A stretch of DNA of 64,000 nt from Clostridium sp. (GTDB lineage Bacteria > Bacillota > Clostridia > Oscillospirales > Acutalibacteraceae). The stretch covers positions 1 through 64,000 of the forward strand of contig JAISSW010000008.1 in the NCBI GenBank assembly GCA_031272895.1, read 5' to 3'. The position numbers and the translations under genes are program-made. Shown here in pieces: positions 9,749 through 18,423 of this stretch (within the stretch, counting starts at the first letter, position 1; the number at the start of each line of letters is the position of its first letter). Below the pieces are notes generated by a model. That model saw only the letters and a program-made list of their open reading frames with translations, had not been told where the DNA came from and did no database searches.

Positions 9749-9777
9749 TTGACAAAAGGCTTGCAATGGTATATAAT
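9749..9777 (+). promoter_or_regulatory. Perfect-consensus SigA promoter upstream of the sigma factor gene
   Basis: TTGACA 9749-9754, 17-nt spacer, TATAAT 9772-9777. Confidence 0.85.
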
Positions 9778-9808
9778 AACACATAATGGGTTAATATTGC
9801 GGGGGTAA

Positions 9809-10372
9809 ATGCTGGTTTTGTCTGATGAGGAGCTTGCGCGGCTTGCGGCAACAGGCGACGACGGTGCCATGGCCGAGCTGATTAAGCGTATGGAGCCGCT
9901 TGCCAAGGCAAGGGCTGCGGCTTTCCCTGATTTGCCCGTTGGCAAGGACGACCTGTTACAGGAGGGTATGCTTGGTTTTTTAAGGGCGGTGCGCACCTAC
10001 AACCCTAAAAGCGGAGTCCCCTTCAAGTCCTATGCGGCGGTGTGCATTAAGAACGCCATACTCTCTTCGGTGCGCAGCCTGCTGACGCAAAAGCGCGCGC
10101 AGGACGGCTATACGCTGTCGCTTGATGAAATTGCCGCGCAAATCCCGGCGGCGGACGGTCCTTTCGAGGAGCTTGCCGGTGCGGAGGTCAAGGCTGAGCT
10201 TAGGGATTTCGCAAGTAAAAGGCTTTCCGGAATGGAGCGTGAGGTTTTTACCCAAAGGTTAGAGGGTAAAACGCAGGGAGAAATTGCCCGCTCGCTGGGC
10301 ATAAGCCCTAAGGCAGCGGATAACACGCTGCAAAGAATCCGCCGCAAGCTGCGGCAAGCAGGCTTTGGCTGA
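9809..10372 (+). CDS. RNA polymerase sigma-70 family factor (SigH-like)
   Basis: KDDLLQEGMLGFLRAVRTYNPKSGVPFKSYA region 2 motif and C-terminal helix-turn-helix. Confidence 0.85.
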   Translation: MLVLSDEELARLAATGDDGAMAELIKRMEPLAKARAAAFPDLPVGKDDLLQEGMLGFLRAVRTYNPKSGVPFKSYAAVCIKNAILSSVRSLLTQKRAQDGYTLSLDEIAAQIPAADGPFEELAGAEVKAELRDFASKRLSGMEREVFTQRLEGKTQGEIARSLGISPKAADNTLQRIRRKLRQAGFG

Positions 10373-10405
10373 TTTTAACAGCCGCGGCAAACCAATCAAA
10401 TATAT

Positions 10406-10471
10406 GCCCACGTAGCTTAAAAGCAGAGCGTTGTTAAGGCAAAGGTTTCGGTGCGAATCCGACCGGGGGCA
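10406..10471 (+). ncRNA. tRNA-like element with truncated anticodon arm (not a canonical tRNA)
   Basis: Acceptor GCCCACG/CGGGGGC (one mismatch), T8-A9, D-stem GCTT/GAGC, T-arm TCGG-TGCGAAT-CCGA; only 16 nt between D and T arms; no encoded CCA. Confidence 0.45.
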
Positions 10472-10497
10472 ATATTCTTTTCCAAGCGAGGTCAACC

Positions 10498-10782
10498 ATG
10501 TTCGAAGACAAGACCCTCACCTGCCGCGACTGCGGCGCGGAATTCGTGTTCACTGCGGGCGAACAAGAGTTCTATGAGCAGCGCGGTTTCACCAATGAGC
10601 CGAAGGCCTGCCCGGCGTGCCGCAACGCACGCAAAGCACAACGCCGCGGTGACCGCGGTGAGCGCGAGATGTTCGAAGCAGTATGTGATTCCTGCGGCGG
10701 CACAGCGCGCATCCCTTTCCGTCCTTCCGGCGACCGTCCGGTGTATTGCAGCGATTGCTTCAGCAAGCAGCGCGAAGGCTAA
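10498..10782 (+). CDS. Treble-clef (zf-trcl-like) zinc-ribbon protein
   Basis: CRDCGAEFVFTAGEQEFYEQRGFTNEPKACPACR plus second CDSCGG...CSDCF pair. Confidence 0.8.
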   Translation: MFEDKTLTCRDCGAEFVFTAGEQEFYEQRGFTNEPKACPACRNARKAQRRGDRGEREMFEAVCDSCGGTARIPFRPSGDRPVYCSDCFSKQREG

Positions 10783-10875
10783 ACAAGGATTGAGGGCAGA
10801 ACCCCCGTGTTGCCTTTGCCGGCACCTGCAGGGAGCAATCCATGCAGGCACGACGACCAAAATTCACAGGTTCTG

Positions 10876-10910
10876 AAAAAAGGAGCTGCCGCAGGGCAGT
10901 TCCTTTTTGT
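10876..10910 (+). terminator. Intrinsic terminator downstream of the zinc-ribbon gene
   Basis: AAAAAGGAGCTGCC-GCAG-GGCAGTTCCTTTTT. Confidence 0.8.
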
Positions 10911-10934
10911 GTTTTGGATAGGAGTAGAGTTTCT

Positions 10935-11807
10935 ATGGATAAAATCACTACGGCAGTGCTTGAGGATATTCCCGCCTTGCGCGAGCTGTTCCGCGTATCC
11001 TTCAGCGCACAGGAAGAAGAGCTGGACTTGTTTTTTTCTATGCGCTTCGCCCCGCTTGACACGCTTGTGTATAGGCGAAACGGAGCTTTGCTTGCCGCGC
11101 TGTATTTATGGGACTGTGATGTAGCCTGCGCCGGCAAACGACTTGGAGCGGATTATATCTATGCCGCGGCAACGTGTGAGGAGCTGCGCAGGCAGGGAAT
11201 TATGGCAAAGCTCTTGGATTATGCGGCGGAATATTCGCGCGGGCGCGGGCGTGATTTTCTTCTCCTCTCCCCCGCCGACTCGGAGCTGTTTTCTTATTAT
11301 GGCAAACGTGGTTTCTCAAATGCCTTTTATGCCAAGTGTTTTACCCTCAGCCGAAAGACGCTCTCATTACTTGCGCGTGGCGCTTCAGGTAAGGGGATAA
11401 CGACCGGGGCAGATAGTATTCGCGGGCTGTGGGCTTGCGCATATTCCCGAGCCGACGGCGTTGTTTGGAGCCGTGAGGTCTTGGAATACGACATGGCGTT
11501 ACTCAAGCTTGCGGCGGTAGGCAGCGGGGATAAGCTGCGAGCATACGCCTTTTGGCAGCAGGAGTACGACGGCGCCGTGCAAATTGTTGACGCACAGGCT
11601 CAGGCCGGCAGCGTTCCGGCGCTGGCTGCCGAGCTGCTGCGCCAAAGCGATGCAGATTTCTTCGAATTTGCCCTGCCCTCCGATTTCCCTCTTTCCGTAG
11701 ACGACTTCAGTATAGAGCCGGTGGGTATGCTGCGCCCGTTAAGTGCCGCGGGGGAAAGCAGCGCAAGCCTGCTGCGCAACGCCTACATGGGGCTGACTAT
11801 GGCGTAG
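10935..11807 (+). CDS. GNAT-family N-acetyltransferase
   Basis: GADYIYAAATCEELRRQGIMAKLLDYA...YYGKRGF acetyl-CoA-binding-like motif. Confidence 0.75.
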   Translation: MDKITTAVLEDIPALRELFRVSFSAQEEELDLFFSMRFAPLDTLVYRRNGALLAALYLWDCDVACAGKRLGADYIYAAATCEELRRQGIMAKLLDYAAEYSRGRGRDFLLLSPADSELFSYYGKRGFSNAFYAKCFTLSRKTLSLLARGASGKGITTGADSIRGLWACAYSRADGVVWSREVLEYDMALLKLAAVGSGDKLRAYAFWQQEYDGAVQIVDAQAQAGSVPALAAELLRQSDADFFEFALPSDFPLSVDDFSIEPVGMLRPLSAAGESSASLLRNAYMGLTMA

Positions 11808-12357
11808 CTGCGGTTGTGGATAACGTCCATTCGGGGAGTTCTTTTGGCAGCAGGCGCAGGTTTTTTATTCGGTAGCTGACCCCAAGTTCATCTGTGAACA
11901 TACTGTGCGCAAAATAGTCCTGCTCATAGTAGTGCGCCGCCTGAGGGGCATTAAAGCCGCCGCGTTCCAGCAGCTCCCTGCAATTGCCTTCGTCCAGTCC
12001 GCACATGACGTAAATCATCAGCCGTACTATTGAATAAAACTCCTCTTCGTTTCCCTTGCTCAGTTTGCCGTCCTCAGCCTTGCCTGTAATGGTGCAATAG
12101 AGCAGAAAATCGCTTTTGGGGTCGCACACAAGCGTCAGCAGCTGCTCCTCGCCGTTAAACCAGGCGCTGTATTTTAGGTAATCCCCGTCGCGGTAAACCC
12201 AAATATCGTCCTCAACAAGCCGCTTTTCCTTATCATCTTTTACAGCGTCGCTTGTGTTCCAGCGGCGTAGGAAGCTAAGCGAATTAAGGTATTCGTCCCC
12301 GCTTACGCAGGCGCAGAGCAAGACAATGACCGACAGCAGGGCTAACAGGCGCTTCAT
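11797..12357 (-). CDS. Hypothetical lipoprotein
   Basis: MKRLLALLSVIVLLCAC signal with lipobox cysteine; no recognised domain. Confidence 0.6.
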   Translation of the reverse strand: MKRLLALLSVIVLLCACVSGDEYLNSLSFLRRWNTSDAVKDDKEKRLVEDDIWVYRDGDYLKYSAWFNGEEQLLTLVCDPKSDFLLYCTITGKAEDGKLSKGNEEEFYSIVRLMIYVMCGLDEGNCRELLERGGFNAPQAAHYYEQDYFAHSMFTDELGVSYRIKNLRLLPKELPEWTLSTTAATP

Positions 12358-12411
12358 TGTTGTTCTATCCCCCCTTTTTGTTAAAAACACATGAAAATTA
12401 TATGCCGGTGA

Positions 12412-12441
12412 TTGACAGGCAATGCCTGCGCGTGGTAAAAT
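12412..12441 (+). promoter_or_regulatory. SigA-type promoter of the lgt-folD operon (TTGACA-18-TAAAAT)
   Basis: TTGACA 12412-12417, 18-nt spacer, TAAAAT 12436-12441. Confidence 0.6.
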
Positions 12442-12470
12442 AAGAAAAACAGGCAAAGGAATTAAAGCGT

Positions 12471-13400
12471 TTGGATTATAGCACAGAGGTATACTTTAAG
12501 TTTTTGGGTGAGCGCTCCTTTACGCTTGACCCTGTTTTGCTTGACCTCAAGCTGTTTGGGCATGAGCTTAGCCTCCGCTGGTACGGCGCGCTGATAGCCC
12601 TTGGCTTCGGGCTTGCCGTGCTTTTCGGTGGGCGGCAGGTGTGGCGGGGCTTTTTGCAGTCCAAGCGTCTGCAGCGCTATTCCCTGCCCGGTTGGCGCAC
12701 AAGCTTGGACGCCATTTTGGACGTGCTTTTTGGCGGAACAATCTGCGGGATAATCGGCGCAAGGGCATATTATGTGATTTTTGCCTGGCAGGATTATAAG
12801 GACAATTTTGTACAGGTGTTTAACATTCGCTCCGGGGGGCTTGCAATTTACGGCGGGCTTATCGGCGCCCTTTTCGGCTCCTTTCTTATCTGCCGGGTTC
12901 GCAAGCTGTCGTTCCGCAAGCTGCTGGATTTGGCGGGCATGGGCTTTTTTCTTGGTCAGGGCTTTGGACGCTGGGGCAACTTTGTTAACCAAGAGGCCTT
13001 TGGCGGCAACACGGAACTTCCCTGGGGTATGCGCAGCGCAAAAACAGTTCAGTACCTGACGGCCAACCCGCAGGCGGGCGTTGACCCTAACGGTTATGTC
13101 CACCCCACTTTCCTTTACGAGTCCCTTTGGTGCCTTTTGGGCTTTGTTGTGCTGTATCTTATTTACACCAAGGCATACCGCTTCCGCGGGCAGCTGTTTC
13201 TCTGCTACGGAATTTGGTACGGTGCCGAGCGTTTTTTGGTTGAGGGCTTGCGGACAGACAGTCTTTATTTTGCGGGCTTTCGTGTTTCTCAGCTGCTTTC
13301 GGCGGTAATAGTGCTTATGTGCGCCGTGTTGCTTGTAATCGGGCTTAGCAGACATAAAAATTTATGTGCGCGTTTCCCCGCGCGGGAGGAGTTAAAATAA
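12471..13400 (+). CDS. lgt: Prolipoprotein diacylglyceryl transferase
   Basis: LRWYGALIALGF, GGLAIYGGLIGA, GRWGNFVNQEAFG motifs; TTG start. Confidence 0.93.
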   Translation: MDYSTEVYFKFLGERSFTLDPVLLDLKLFGHELSLRWYGALIALGFGLAVLFGGRQVWRGFLQSKRLQRYSLPGWRTSLDAILDVLFGGTICGIIGARAYYVIFAWQDYKDNFVQVFNIRSGGLAIYGGLIGALFGSFLICRVRKLSFRKLLDLAGMGFFLGQGFGRWGNFVNQEAFGGNTELPWGMRSAKTVQYLTANPQAGVDPNGYVHPTFLYESLWCLLGFVVLYLIYTKAYRFRGQLFLCYGIWYGAERFLVEGLRTDSLYFAGFRVSQLLSAVIVLMCAVLLVIGLSRHKNLCARFPAREELK

Positions 13401-14245
13401 TGGGTGCAGTATTGGACGGAAAAAGGGTATCCGCCTTGGTCAAGGAACGGGCGGCGCTGGAGGCTGAGCGGCTGCGCGAGCTTGGCGTTGACCCCTGCCT
13501 TGCGGTGATTTTAGTGGGAGCAAACCCGGCCTCCCAGGTTTATGTGCGCAACAAGGGCTTGGCGTGTAAGGCGGCTGGCATACGCTCGGAGCAGTTTGAT
13601 TTGCCGGAGGCAACAACTCAGAACGAGCTGCTGGAGCTCATTGATAAGCTTGCCGCAAGGGAGGATATACACGGCATTTTGTGCCAGCTTCCCCTCCCCC
13701 GACACATTGACGAGCAGGCTGTTTTGAACGCAATCCCCCCACACAAGGACGCGGATTGCTTCCACCCGGTCAACGTTGGACTTATGACAATCGGTACGCC
13801 GAGGGTTCTGCCCTGTACCCCCGCCGGGGTAATCACACTTCTCAAGGAATACGGCATAGAGCTTGCCGGCAAGCACTGCGTTGTTATCGGGCGCAGCAAT
13901 ATCGTGGGCAAACCCATGGCGCTGCTGCTTTTACAGGAAAACGCCACGGTTACGGTCTGCCACTCTCGCACGGTCGATTTACCCTCGGTCACACGCCAAG
14001 CGGACGTGCTAATCAGCGCGGTTGGCAGGGCGGGCTTTGTTACCGCGGATATGGTCAAGGACGGCGCGGTTGTTGTAGACGTTGGCATGAACCGCGACGA
14101 GGACGGCAAGCTCTGCGGCGATGTTGACTACGCGGCGCTTGCTCCAAAGTGTTCATTCATAACCCCCGTGCCGGGCGGCGTTGGTCCCATGACGATTGCA
14201 ACACTGCTGCAAAACACCCTTGCGCTTGCCCGACAGAAGAAATAA
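13400..14245 (+). CDS. folD: Bifunctional methylenetetrahydrofolate dehydrogenase/methenyltetrahydrofolate cyclohydrolase
   Basis: VGANPASQVYVRNK, QLPLPRHID, PCTPAGVI, VVIGRSNIVGKP, TPVPGGVGPMTIA. Confidence 0.96.
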   Translation: MGAVLDGKRVSALVKERAALEAERLRELGVDPCLAVILVGANPASQVYVRNKGLACKAAGIRSEQFDLPEATTQNELLELIDKLAAREDIHGILCQLPLPRHIDEQAVLNAIPPHKDADCFHPVNVGLMTIGTPRVLPCTPAGVITLLKEYGIELAGKHCVVIGRSNIVGKPMALLLLQENATVTVCHSRTVDLPSVTRQADVLISAVGRAGFVTADMVKDGAVVVDVGMNRDEDGKLCGDVDYAALAPKCSFITPVPGGVGPMTIATLLQNTLALARQKK

Positions 14246-14263
14246 AAGGAGTGTGCTTACGCC

Positions 14264-14962
14264 ATGCCACATAGTATTTTGCCCATATTATTAACGGCTT
14301 TAGCCTGTGTTGTCGCCGCAGCGGCAGGTATTGGGCTGTTTGCCGCGAGCGTAATGTACCCTGCCGTGCCAAGGCCACGCGGCGGCGCGCCCGTTATCGC
14401 CTGCGTCGGCGACAGCATAACATATGGCTGGGGCATAAAAAAGCGCAGGAAAAATTCCTATCCTGCGCAGCTGCAGCGGCTGTTGGGAAATACCTTCCAG
14501 CTGCTTAACTACGGGCTTTCAAACCGTACACTGCAGGACGAGGGCGATATGCCGTATAGGCGCAACAAGCTTTATTCCGCTTCGCTTACCGCCTCCCCCG
14601 CCGTAGTTTTGATTATGCTTGGCACAAACGATTTGAAGAGAAGAAACTGGGACGCGGAACGCTTTGAAAAGGCTTTGAGCGAGCTTGTGCGTATTTACAA
14701 GGAGCTTCCCTGTGCGCCTAAGGTGTTTTTGCTCAATCCGCCGCCAATTTATCAGAAGAAAAACACCGAGAAAACCTATCGCGGCGTACTCACGGAGGTG
14801 CTGCTGCCGATATTCGAGCGGGTGGCGGAAAAAGAACAGATAGGAATAATTGATACCTACAGCCCCATGCAAAAACCGGAGCTTTATTGGGACGGCTTGC
14901 ACCCCACAGCCGAGGGTGCGCGGGTGATGGCGGAGGTAATAGCTCCGTATATACAGCCCTAA
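14264..14962 (+). CDS. SGNH/GDSL hydrolase with N-terminal membrane anchor
   Basis: IACVGDSITYGWG, LGTNDLK, DGLHPTAEG block motifs. Confidence 0.9.
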   Translation: MPHSILPILLTALACVVAAAAGIGLFAASVMYPAVPRPRGGAPVIACVGDSITYGWGIKKRRKNSYPAQLQRLLGNTFQLLNYGLSNRTLQDEGDMPYRRNKLYSASLTASPAVVLIMLGTNDLKRRNWDAERFEKALSELVRIYKELPCAPKVFLLNPPPIYQKKNTEKTYRGVLTEVLLPIFERVAEKEQIGIIDTYSPMQKPELYWDGLHPTAEGARVMAEVIAPYIQP

Positions 14963-15035
14963 ATCCAGCTTGCAGCGTCCTGCCTTGGCGGGCGATGTAA
15001 TAAATTAATTCCCTTTCTTAAAGGAGGAAAAGAAA

Positions 15036-15368
15036 ATGCAAAAGAAACTCTACCGCAACACAAAGGAAAAGATGCTCAGCGGGGTCTGCGCCGGGCTTGC
15101 GGATTACTTGAATGTGGACGTTACTATTGTGCGTTTGGTCGTTACTATGCTGTCCATATTCTTTGGTTTCGTTATTGGAGGGCTGATAGTTTATGCCGTT
15201 TGCGCCGTGATTATCCCCGCGGCACCGAGCGAGCAGGTTCCGCCCGTGCAGACGCAGCACTATACGCCCCCTTATCAACCGCAGCAGGCGCCCTATCAAC
15301 CGCCGGTGGCGCCGCCCGCCCCTGTGCAGTATCAGGATATTTCATCCTCTACTCCGCCGGAGACATGA
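15036..15368 (+). CDS. PspC domain-containing protein
   Basis: KKLYRNTKEKMLSGVCAGLADYLNVDVTIVRL followed by a TM segment. Confidence 0.88.
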   Translation: MQKKLYRNTKEKMLSGVCAGLADYLNVDVTIVRLVVTMLSIFFGFVIGGLIVYAVCAVIIPAAPSEQVPPVQTQHYTPPYQPQQAPYQPPVAPPAPVQYQDISSSTPPET

Positions 15369-15390
15369 AAAATGAAACAAAGGTGAAAAA

Positions 15391-16248
15391 ATGCACATAA
15401 GCAATTACTTTGCCCAAAACGACTGCACTGTCAGCTTTGAGGTGTTTCCGCCCAAGGCTGACAGCGCCTTTGCCTCTGTTCGCGCCGCGACGGAAAAGCT
15501 GTGTCTCCTTGCCCCGCATTATATGTCCGTGACCTATGGCGCGGGAGGAGGAACAAGCCGCAACACGGCGGCTATTGCGGCATATGTTCAGGACGAGCTT
15601 AATACTACCGCCCTTGCGCACTTAAGCTGTGTTTCCTCAACGCGGGGGGAGGTTGCCGAGCGCCTGCAGGAGCTGCGCATTGCGGGGATTGAAAACGTCC
15701 TTGCCCTGCGCGGGGATATTCCCGAGGGCATGGACTTTCCCGGGGATTACCGCTATGCCTGCGAGCTTGTGGCGGACATTGCAGAGGAGGGCGACTTTTG
15801 CATTGGCGCGGCCTGCTACCCGGAGGGACACCCCGAGAGCTCAAGCCAAAGCGAGGACCTTATTCATTTGAAGGAAAAGGTTGACTGCGGGGTTTCTTTC
15901 CTTTGCACACAGATGTTTTTTGACAACAATGTGCTGTACCGCTTCCTTTACAAGGCGCTGAGCCACGGCATTGACGTGCCCGTTACGGCAGGGATTATGC
16001 CTGTTACAAACTCCGCGCAGATTAAGCGCATGGTGGCGCTTTCCGGGGCGGCGTTACCGCCTAGGCTGCTCTCCGTACTGGATAGGTTCGGGGACAACCC
16101 CAACGCCCTGTTTCAGGCGGGGGTTGCGTATGCAATAGGGCAAATACTTGACCTTGTGGCGAATGGTGTGCGCGGAATCCACCTTTACACCATGAACAAG
16201 CCCGACGTCGCAATGGCAATAATGAACAGCCTTTCGGAGATTATGTAA
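15391..16248 (+). CDS. metF: Methylenetetrahydrofolate reductase
   Basis: SFEVFPPKADSA, SVTYGAGGG, LALRGDIP, FFDNNVLYRF, GIMPVTN. Confidence 0.92.
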   Translation: MHISNYFAQNDCTVSFEVFPPKADSAFASVRAATEKLCLLAPHYMSVTYGAGGGTSRNTAAIAAYVQDELNTTALAHLSCVSSTRGEVAERLQELRIAGIENVLALRGDIPEGMDFPGDYRYACELVADIAEEGDFCIGAACYPEGHPESSSQSEDLIHLKEKVDCGVSFLCTQMFFDNNVLYRFLYKALSHGIDVPVTAGIMPVTNSAQIKRMVALSGAALPPRLLSVLDRFGDNPNALFQAGVAYAIGQILDLVANGVRGIHLYTMNKPDVAMAIMNSLSEIM

Positions 16249-16309
16249 GCTTTACCCGCGCGTAAGCGTTTGCGCAGCTCTCCTCTTACCGCTGTCATGG
16301 CCTTGGGCA

Positions 16310-16338
16310 TTGAAATTTCAGCGCCATTGTGGTATAAT
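16310..16338 (+). promoter_or_regulatory. SigA-type promoter immediately upstream of the proB start codon
   Basis: TTGAAA 16310-16315, 17-nt spacer, TATAAT 16333-16338; ATG at 16346. Confidence 0.75.
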
Positions 16339-16345
16339 TCCGCCT

Positions 16346-17158
16346 ATGGATAAGATATTGCAAAGAATACATACCGCGCGGCGAGTCGTCGTTAAGGTTG
16401 GAACCTCCACCCTCACCCATGAGGACGGGGGTGCTAATCTGCGCCTGCTCTCCTGCTTGGCCCGTGTGCTGAGTGAGGTGCGCCGAACCGGCAAGGAGCT
16501 TGTGCTTGTAACCTCCGGCGCAATGGGCATAGGTATGGGAAAGCTGGGGCTTTCTCAGCGCCCAAAGGACACTCCCACGCGCCAGGCCGCCGCCGCCGTT
16601 GGGCAGTGCGTGCTTATGACAATGTATGACCGCATTTTTTGGGAATACGGTCAGCTTGTGGCTCAGCTGCTGCTCACCAGGCACGACACGGAGAATAACG
16701 AGAGCCGCGCCAACCTGCACAACAGCTTTGAGCGCCTGCTTGAGCTTGGCGTTCTGCCTATAGTGAACGAAAACGATTCTGTTGCCGTTGAGGAGCTTGA
16801 GGGTAAGTTTGGCGACAACGACAGCCTTTCCGCAATTGTTGCGCGGCTGATTGGCGCGGATTTGCTTATACTTATGACCGACACAGATGGGCTTTTTGAC
16901 GCCAATCCCCGTGAAACCCCCGACGCAAGGGTAATCCCCTTTGTGCCGTATGTTACAGACGAAATACTTGCCCTTGCCGACGGAGAGGGTTCCGCTCGCG
17001 GCACGGGCGGCATGAGCACCAAGCTCCGTGCCGTTCAGCTTGCGTCAAACGCCGGAATCCCTGCCGTTATTATGAACGGTTCCGCCCCGGAACGGCTTTA
17101 TGAGCTGTTGGCGGGTAAAGCGGTCGGTACTGTTTTCGGCACAAATAAACAAGCATAA
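16346..17158 (+). CDS. proB: Glutamate 5-kinase (lacks PUA domain by length)
   Basis: RRVVVKVGTSTLT, VTSGAMGIGMGKLG, PIVNENDSVA, GTGGMSTKL. Confidence 0.93.
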   Translation: MDKILQRIHTARRVVVKVGTSTLTHEDGGANLRLLSCLARVLSEVRRTGKELVLVTSGAMGIGMGKLGLSQRPKDTPTRQAAAAVGQCVLMTMYDRIFWEYGQLVAQLLLTRHDTENNESRANLHNSFERLLELGVLPIVNENDSVAVEELEGKFGDNDSLSAIVARLIGADLLILMTDTDGLFDANPRETPDARVIPFVPYVTDEILALADGEGSARGTGGMSTKLRAVQLASNAGIPAVIMNGSAPERLYELLAGKAVGTVFGTNKQA

Positions 17159-17172
17159 GGAGAGTTATATCT

Positions 17173-18423
17173 TTGTCAGCGCCGCTTGCCGAAAGATTGC
17201 GCCCAAAATGCCTTGAGGAGGTAGCCGGGCAGCCCCTGCTTTTGGGTGAGGGCAAGCCGCTGCGCAACATTATTCTCAGCGGGCAGCTGCCGAACCTGAT
17301 TTTCTATGGTCCGCCGGGCATTGGCAAAACCACTCTTGCGGGAATTATTGCCAAAAGCACCGACAGGCATCTTATAAAGCTAAACGGAACAACAGCCGGC
17401 ACGGCGGAAATTAAGGCTGCGGTCGCGAAGCTTGGCACGCTTGCGGCGCCGAACGGCATTTTACTTTACCTTGACGAAATTCAATACCTGAATAAAAAGC
17501 AGCAGCAGACCCTTTTGGAGTACCTTGAAAAGGGAAGCATAACGCTCATTGCCTCCACAACGGAGAACCCGTATTTTTATATCTACCATGCACTGCTCAG
17601 CCGTTCAACCGTATTTGAATTTCGTCCGCTGACGGCAGAGGACGTTCTACCTGTGGTTGAGCGCGGCTTCACCAAAATGGCGGAGGACACTGAAATCAAG
17701 CTTGACGAGGGCGTGGCGGAATATATTGCCACTGCCTGCGGCGGAGATGTGCGTAAGGCGCTAAACGCAGTTGAGCTTTGCTGCCTTGGCGCACAAAACG
17801 GTCATGTTACGGTGGAGCTGGCGCAAGCCCTAACGCAAAAAAGCGCCCTGCGCTACGACAAGGACGGCGACGAGCATTACGATATTGTTTCGGCGTACCA
17901 AAAAAGCCTGCGCGGCTCGGACGTTGACGCTGCGCTGCATTACCTTGCCCGGCTGTTGGAGGCGGGCGACTTACCCTCGGCAATGCGGCGGCTAATGGTT
18001 TGCGCCTGCGAGGACGTGGGGCTTGCCTACCCGCAGATTATACCAATAGTTAAGGCGGCGTGCGATATTGCCCTGGCTGTGGGGCTGCCGGAGGCTAGAA
18101 TACCACTTGCGGATGCTGTTATTTTGGTAGCCGGAGCGCCGAAAAGCAACAGTGCGTATAACGCAATCAATGCCGCTATGGCGGATTTGAGGGCGGGCAA
18201 ATTCGGTCCTGTGCCGCGCGGCTTGCAAAACGTGCATTACGACGGTGCGGAGCGAAAGCAAAAGGGGCAGCACTATCTTTACGCCCACGACTATCCCCAC
18301 CACTGGGTGAAGCAGCAATATCTTCCGGACGTGCTTCTTGGCACAAGGTATTACTTCCCCGGCGAGGGTAAATATGAGCGTGCTACAGCGGAATACTGGG
18401 AAAAAATTAAAGGTGAGGAATGA
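17173..18423 (+). CDS. rarA: Replication-associated recombination protein A (RarA/MgsA) AAA+ ATPase
   Basis: FYGPPGIGKTTLA Walker A, LYLDEIQYLNKKQQ Walker B, STTENPYF; TTG start. Confidence 0.9.
   Translation: MSAPLAERLRPKCLEEVAGQPLLLGEGKPLRNIILSGQLPNLIFYGPPGIGKTTLAGIIAKSTDRHLIKLNGTTAGTAEIKAAVAKLGTLAAPNGILLYLDEIQYLNKKQQQTLLEYLEKGSITLIASTTENPYFYIYHALLSRSTVFEFRPLTAEDVLPVVERGFTKMAEDTEIKLDEGVAEYIATACGGDVRKALNAVELCCLGAQNGHVTVELAQALTQKSALRYDKDGDEHYDIVSAYQKSLRGSDVDAALHYLARLLEAGDLPSAMRRLMVCACEDVGLAYPQIIPIVKAACDIALAVGLPEARIPLADAVILVAGAPKSNSAYNAINAAMADLRAGKFGPVPRGLQNVHYDGAERKQKGQHYLYAHDYPHHWVKQQYLPDVLLGTRYYFPGEGKYERATAEYWEKIKGEE

Noticed and set aside
10444-10470. Cobalamin-riboswitch-like string GGTGCGAATCC
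   Set aside because: The short match lacks the surrounding B12-box and core helices; better explained by the T-arm of the tRNA-like element.
10405-10471. Calling the tRNA-like element a functional tRNA gene
   Set aside because: Anticodon arm too short, T-loop U55 position is G, no G18G19 in the D loop and no convincing anticodon; reported as tRNA-like only.
12462-13355. 297-aa minus-strand ORF opposite lgt
   Set aside because: Antisense to lgt, no motifs.
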